Shown here one piece after another: positions 58,515-64,000 of a stretch of 64,000 nucleotides of DNA (positions are counted from its first letter, which is position 1; every line of letters begins with the position of its first letter). The stretch is from positions 8,420,501 to 8,484,500 of the forward strand of contig NC_060963.1 of the NCBI RefSeq assembly GCF_910589235.1. The letters are read 5' to 3'. The stretch is from Vespa crabro (taxonomy: Eukaryota; Arthropoda; Insecta; Hymenoptera; Vespidae). The position numbers and the translations under genes were made by a program. The notes under the pieces were generated by a model. It saw nothing but the letters and a program-made list of their open reading frames with translations, ran no database searches and was not told the DNA's origin.

Positions 58515-60670
58515 TTAATTATAATTATTATTATATATAAATACATACAGACATGAATTTTATTATATATATAAGTTATAATTATTAAATATTTTTTTTA
58601 AGATTGCGGTTATATCGACTTTAATAAAATCAACCCGACAGGGTAAAATCCAAAGTTGGAAAAGACAAGGACACACTAAAAGGATTAATATGAATATTAT
58701 GTATGACCTATTTTTTTCTCTTTCATTTTTTAATGTTTAAAATTTTCTTATTTTTATTTATTTATTCGAAGATAAATTTGTATTTTAAACATTATGTACA
58801 TTCACAGATTTTTAGACACGATCGCTTCAACATGTCCACAGAGAGATCATCTTTAAATCGATGAATAGTTCGAGTATCCAAACAGAAAAAACTGATAAAC
58901 ATTTTTCTGATTTGTTATTGAACGACGAGATCGTTTACCACTCGAATCTCGTTCCAAAATTGTTGCACGTATGACAGTTTTCATCCCTTCCCCCCTTTTT
59001 ACCAACATATCAGACCAAGTATTATATTATAAATATGTATAAATTTTTATACATTGCTGAAAAATACCAACGATAATTTTTACTTTTCGATTAAGGCTAA
59101 AGTGATATACAATCGTTGTTGGACGATATTTCATTCAATTAATAATTGCAACGATTATAATTGTAATATTTTATTAGCAATTAACGATTCAATCGTTTTT
59201 CTTTTTTTTTTTTTTATATTTTATCTCAGGATAACCAAGATGAAAATAAGTCAATCAAATAATGAGTCAATGATTTTTTATACATAGATGTATTTGTGAG
59301 TAAAATGATTTAATGATTCTCGGCGTATCTGCAAAAGATAACGACTCAATGATCCACAGCTACATCAATCTATTAGTATTGGAACATTGACGAATTATAT
59401 TGTAGATATTTTATAAGCTGATTGAATAGTTTTATTCTAATACGTACTGTGAATCATTGATAAAAACTATTTTGTAGAGATACGTTGTATATCATTGAAT
59501 CACATAGACACACCATAAAACATTATCGAACTGCTTATTCCATAGAGACATTTTATAATCATCAAATCGTTTTATCTAATTTACAATGAAAATTTCAATT
59601 GTTAATTATTAATTCAATAAACTATTAAGTAACTAATTTATAATGAAGAACTAAAAATGAAATATTCACTAACATCGAGAATAATGTTATAGATCATTAG
59701 ATGATCAACATATTCATTTTATTTTCTTTCTTTTCTTTTTTTTTATTCCACCAGTTTCCATCACGTTGTTACGAGCCTTAGCGTGATTAACCAGAATTTT
59801 TATGTCTTTTTATTCTTTTATTTATTTTATTTTTTGTATAATTAACGAACAGAAAGGACCGTTTTAACGAACGCAACGACAACGTCTTTGATATTATTCT
59901 TTGATACGCTGATGATATTTATTGTGCGTTTTATTCGCGTGAAGACATCGACGATAAAAAGTTATTATTTTTTAAAGAAATATAACTAAAGAGAAACAAA
60001 CACATAAAAAATACATGCATATATACATATGTATATGTATATATATTTTTTTTTTCTCTCTCTCTCTATATATATTTATAGAGAAACCTAACGGACCTTT
60101 TTGCGTGATGAGTTGTAATACGTCACGAGTAATATACGTATGCATATTAATTTCGATTGTACACGATTAGTATGATTACGTGATTAACAATGAAGCATCT
60201 ATAATAAAAAGAAAAAAAATTGAAGCGCATAATAAATTATACTTCACTTTTTACTAGAGAGTTGTTGTTTATTTCTAATATTTTTTTTCTATCTCCTTAT
60301 GATATCAAGATTCATCCATCTTTTTTATCAATTTTCGTCCTTACGAATTTTTATTTTCTTTTTTCTTCCCTTCCAAAGGAAACTGAAAATAAATTTTGAG
60401 GGGAATAGAGAGACACAATTTTTGGGTTTGAATAAGTGATGAATGCAGACAAAAAGAAAAGACAAAATGTAAAGATAGAGAAATAAAGAAAAAAGAAAAA
60501 GTCACTGTGATTTGTAACATTCTTTTAATCATTGCCATTATAAAAGCACCGAGTATGTACCAAGTATGTGTCTGTGTGTTTGTGTGTGTGTGCGTGTGTG
60601 AATGACTGCAGGTATAAATAAACTAATAGTTGGACTTTTTCTATAGTCCCGCTCGTTTCCTTGTATTTGC

Positions 60671-60672
<2 letters not shown>

Positions 60673-60721
<49 letters not shown>

Positions 60722-60744
60722 TATTATTATTATTATTATTATTT
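60673..60744. repeat. (TTA)n microsatellite
   Basis: TTA/ATT units with one CTA interruption. Confidence 0.9.
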
Positions 60745-61261
60745 TCTTGTTCTATTTTGTCTTACTTTTATTATTTATGTTGTTCGCGTACTTCTTTTTC
60801 ATAAATCATGCACACCTTATCTACAGTCTCTACACGATCGTAAGATCCTTACCTTCGATCGATCAATCGTAAGATTTCTTGTAACAATCAAAAGATACGA
60901 CTCGCACGGACGAGATGATAATAATATAATAATAATTATTTAGAAATAATTATGTTAAAACGTAAACTAGGCACAAGCAAATCAGAATATTCGTTCACCT
61001 TGAAAATGTTTCAATGTTCAAATTCGAAGGATGCGATCTGCTAGGAGATCGATAAATTTTCGCAAAGAGAAAGTCCGCCTTTGTGGTAAGAATTTTTAAT
61101 AATTAATATTGTCGGATATATAATACATAATGTGTTAATTGAGACAATATGGACACAACGTATATAATTGGCGCGGTAAGGTGACAAAGAAGCCTCCCAC
61201 TTCGTCGTTTTTATAATCTCGTTGTTGACTCTTCCTTTCATTTAGGTTTTGAATTTCTTTT

Positions 61262-61300
61262 TTTATTATTATTATTATTTTTATTATTATTATTATTACT

Positions 61301-61331
<31 letters not shown>

Positions 61332-61332
61332 C

Positions 61333-61407
<75 letters not shown>

Positions 61408-61422
61408 TATTATTATTATTGC
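61262..61422. repeat. (TTA)n microsatellite, interrupted
   Basis: TTA units with several TTTTA and CTA variants. Confidence 0.9.
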
Positions 61423-61691
61423 TTTCGCTATCCTTACAGTAGTAAACATCGTTCGATATTCGATCGATCGAACGATAATTAATATCACTGATCTTTTCTC
61501 ATTTATTTATTTCTCCTTGGTGTTTTGCATTTTATTTTTTTTCTTTTTTTGAATTTTGTCCTTTTTTTATTTTTCTTTCACATTCTAACTTCGAAATTAA
61601 GTATGTATTAGACGCATGCGTGCCAGGAGCCTTTTTGACAACGCTATTCGTTATTACATCGTTTAATTTCTCCTCTGCTTTTTCCTTCGTC

Positions 61692-61816
61692 TCTCTCTCT
61701 CTCTCTTTTTCTCTCTCTCTTTCTTTTTTTCTCTCTCTTTTTCTCTCTCTATCTCTTTCTTTAAATTTCGCTATTATCATCACCATGACCCTTCCATTTT
61801 ATTTGCTTTATTTTAT

Positions 61817-61857
<41 letters not shown>

Positions 61858-61858
61858 T

Positions 61859-61897
<39 letters not shown>

Positions 61898-61905
61898 TTC
61901 ACTCT
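61692..61905. repeat. (CT)n-rich pyrimidine tract
   Basis: Two CT/CTTT blocks separated by about 55 bp of ordinary sequence. Confidence 0.9.
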
Positions 61906-62756
61906 CTCACCAATCCCGTTCCTTTCCTCAACATCCCAATAATAAAACCATCTCTTTTTCTTTTATGCTGGCTACCTTGCTCGCAGCGTATTATACTATT
62001 TAGTCTAATCCCTGATATATAACATGAACCTTGTTCACAATCTTGTAAAAAAAAGGATCGTGAAACGAAAATACAGTATCGGACGTCACAGCGAAAAGCG
62101 TTTGTTTTAGTTTTTCTTTTTTTTCTTTTTGTTCTTTTTTTGTTATTGTTCCTCTCCCATTGTATATTCTATCTTTCTCAAATCGATACGTGTTATATGC
62201 CCTGCCCATTTTCTTTTTAATATAATATTTTATTCGCTCGTGTCGTCCGTGTTCGTCGTATTTCTCGCACGTATTTCTCGCGCACGTATTTCTCGCGTTG
62301 TCTCCCCCCTCCCCCCTCTCTTTATCTTTTTTTTTCTTTGTTTTTATTGCCCTTAACACTTTTAGCATTGCCACTCGAGTTTCATTTCTCTCTGCTTTTT
62401 AACACGCATTATTAATTTTGTCAGAATTCCTCTCTCTCTCTTTTTTTTGCAATCGTTTTTTTCTTCTTCTTTTTTGTTTGTCCGTCAATCTGTTTATCTG
62501 TTTATTTATTTGTCTGTCTGTTAGTCCGTCTCTTCCTCTCTCTCTTTCTTCTTTATCACACTCTCTCACTCTCACTCTCACTTTCGCTCTTATTCTCTTT
62601 CTCTCTCTCTCTCTCCCTCTCAATTTACTTTGTACAACCATACTACACGATACGCTAATGCTCAATAAATATTCGATAAATATATCATTGTATTTCATAT
62701 AATATATGTATATCATTGTATTGCCATATTAATATAGTAATAATAATCGCACTATG

Positions 62757-62837
62757 TCATTATCATCATTATCATCATCATTATCATCATCATCATCATC
62801 ATCATTATCATCATCATCATCATCATCATCTCATCAT

Positions 62838-62868
<31 letters not shown>
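62757..62868. repeat. Compound (TCA)n-(CAG)n repeat
   Basis: ATC/TTATCATCA units give way to CAGCAG-type units with a CAACAG interruption. Confidence 0.95.
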
Positions 62869-62871
<3 letters not shown>

Positions 62872-63918
62872 GATGTTATCATAATCGTTGGTATTCTTGA
62901 GACCTTTATTATTTTTCGTGTATTGTTAATGTTAACGTTAATGTTAATCATATTACTATTTTTTATTATATATATTATTATTATTATTACTATATATATT
63001 AATATTATTATTATTATTATTGTTATTGTTATAATTTTTAGTATTATCATTATTATCAGTATTCTCGCAGCCGTACTTGCAATTTTTTTACCCGCACGCT
63101 ATATATATTTCTATAACAGTCTCTTGGCTAATATTATAATTTTAATTAACGATTGACGATTTTACGAGTGAAATTTTACATTATTAATCGATATTAACAA
63201 TTAGATTTTCACCCATGCCAATGTTAATCAAATGATATAATTTATTTAGTTATTTTATTATTAGTCGGATTAATGTTTAACAATTGCATGTAGAATATAA
63301 ACGATTCGATGATTTCAAGGTTTACTACGAGTAGAACGATTCTATGATTTACAAAGTGTTTGTGGAATAATTTCTCAATACGAGGAGTTTTCCATTATTG
63401 ATACTTTTTGTAAATATTATACATCGTAAATATCATCGAGTCATTCTATACGTAGATACGTCACGAATCATTGATGAAATATTCTATATATAAACAGTAA
63501 ACTATTTGACTTTTTTTGTAAAACATTGAATCGTTTTATTCATAAACGCACATTGAGTCATTGATTAACTTCTTCGTATACACACTAAATTACTAAATCG
63601 TTTTATTACAAAGCAAAATAATTGACTAAATATTTCTTAGAATCATTTTCATCTAACTTATCATTTCGATTCATTTCTAAACTATTGAAATAACAACGAA
63701 GCAAGAAAAATAATAATCCTTCTAATGATTAAATAATTTACTTAGATAAAAATTTGAACGTTAATTCGCGCGATATGATGATTTAAATGTTTCTGTTGTA
63801 ATATCGTTAATCGTTAATAGAATAAAATATCGCCGACACACTGTTCTACGATTAATACCTAATTATGTATCCACATTTTTATTTCCTTTCTTTTTTTTTT
63901 CTATCCACTTTCCCTCTC

Positions 63919-63921
<3 letters not shown>

Positions 63922-63957
<36 letters not shown>
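63922..63957. repeat. (CT)n microsatellite
   Basis: An uninterrupted CT run near the right edge of the window. Confidence 0.95.
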
Positions 63958-63960
<3 letters not shown>

Positions 63961-64000
63961 CACGCTCTTTAACAGCTCCGTTTTTTAATTATTAACCTAA

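Overview
This window looks like nuclear DNA from an insect, most likely a hymenopteran. It is AT-rich, has spliced genes with GT-AG introns, and is dense in (CT)n, (TA)n and (AAT)n microsatellites. The strongest lineage clue is the selenophosphate synthetase-like gene. Its active-site codon is an in-frame UGA followed 8 nt later by a strong hairpin, the arrangement described for hymenopteran SPS1 genes, which are read through without selenocysteine. The species is not identifiable by eye.

Five protein genes were rebuilt exon by exon, and every splice phase closes. From left to right they are: (1) a complete group II-like metabotropic glutamate receptor on the minus strand (310-11158, 4 coding exons, 874 aa, one GC-AG intron); (2) ATG4, an autophagy cysteine protease, on the plus strand (21196-23331, 6 exons, 479 aa); (3) an AK3-type adenylate kinase / GTP:AMP phosphotransferase on the minus strand (25411-29676, 4 exons, 247 or 223 aa depending on the start); (4) the SPS1-like gene with the in-frame UGA on the minus strand (32370-35143, 6 exons, 413 codons including the UGA); (5) ceramide kinase on the plus strand (38605-56419, 9 exons, 517 aa), whose first intron is 10.2 kb. 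SPS and CERK are divergent, about 3.5 kb apart. The genes are independent eukaryotic units: neuronal glutamate signalling, autophagy, mitochondrial nucleotide balance, a selenophosphate synthetase paralogue and sphingolipid phosphorylation. Nothing suggests an operon.

The rest is intergenic and intronic sequence. About 10 kb upstream of the receptor (11159-21195) is dominated by long pyrimidine tracts and microsatellites. CERK intron 1 carries an uninterrupted (AAT)n array of about 1.16 kb. CERK intron 3 carries a diverged ~105-bp tandem repeat and a shorter ~34-bp one. Small transposon-like elements are visible from their terminal inverted repeats: a 224-bp element flanked by TTAA (piggyBac-type), a 126-bp element flanked by TA (Tc1/mariner-type), a ~445-bp inverted-repeat element in the AK3 intron, and an ~864-bp element with four copies of its terminal motif plus a relic reading frame in CERK intron 1. 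The 7.6 kb after CERK hold only its probable 3'UTR, simple repeats and a degenerate dispersed repeat.

The most interesting items are the UGA/hairpin gene (a known phenomenon, seen very clearly here), the 864-bp multi-copy-terminus element, a 43-codon membrane-type small ORF inside CERK intron 1, and a repeated hairpin present in two introns of the SPS gene.
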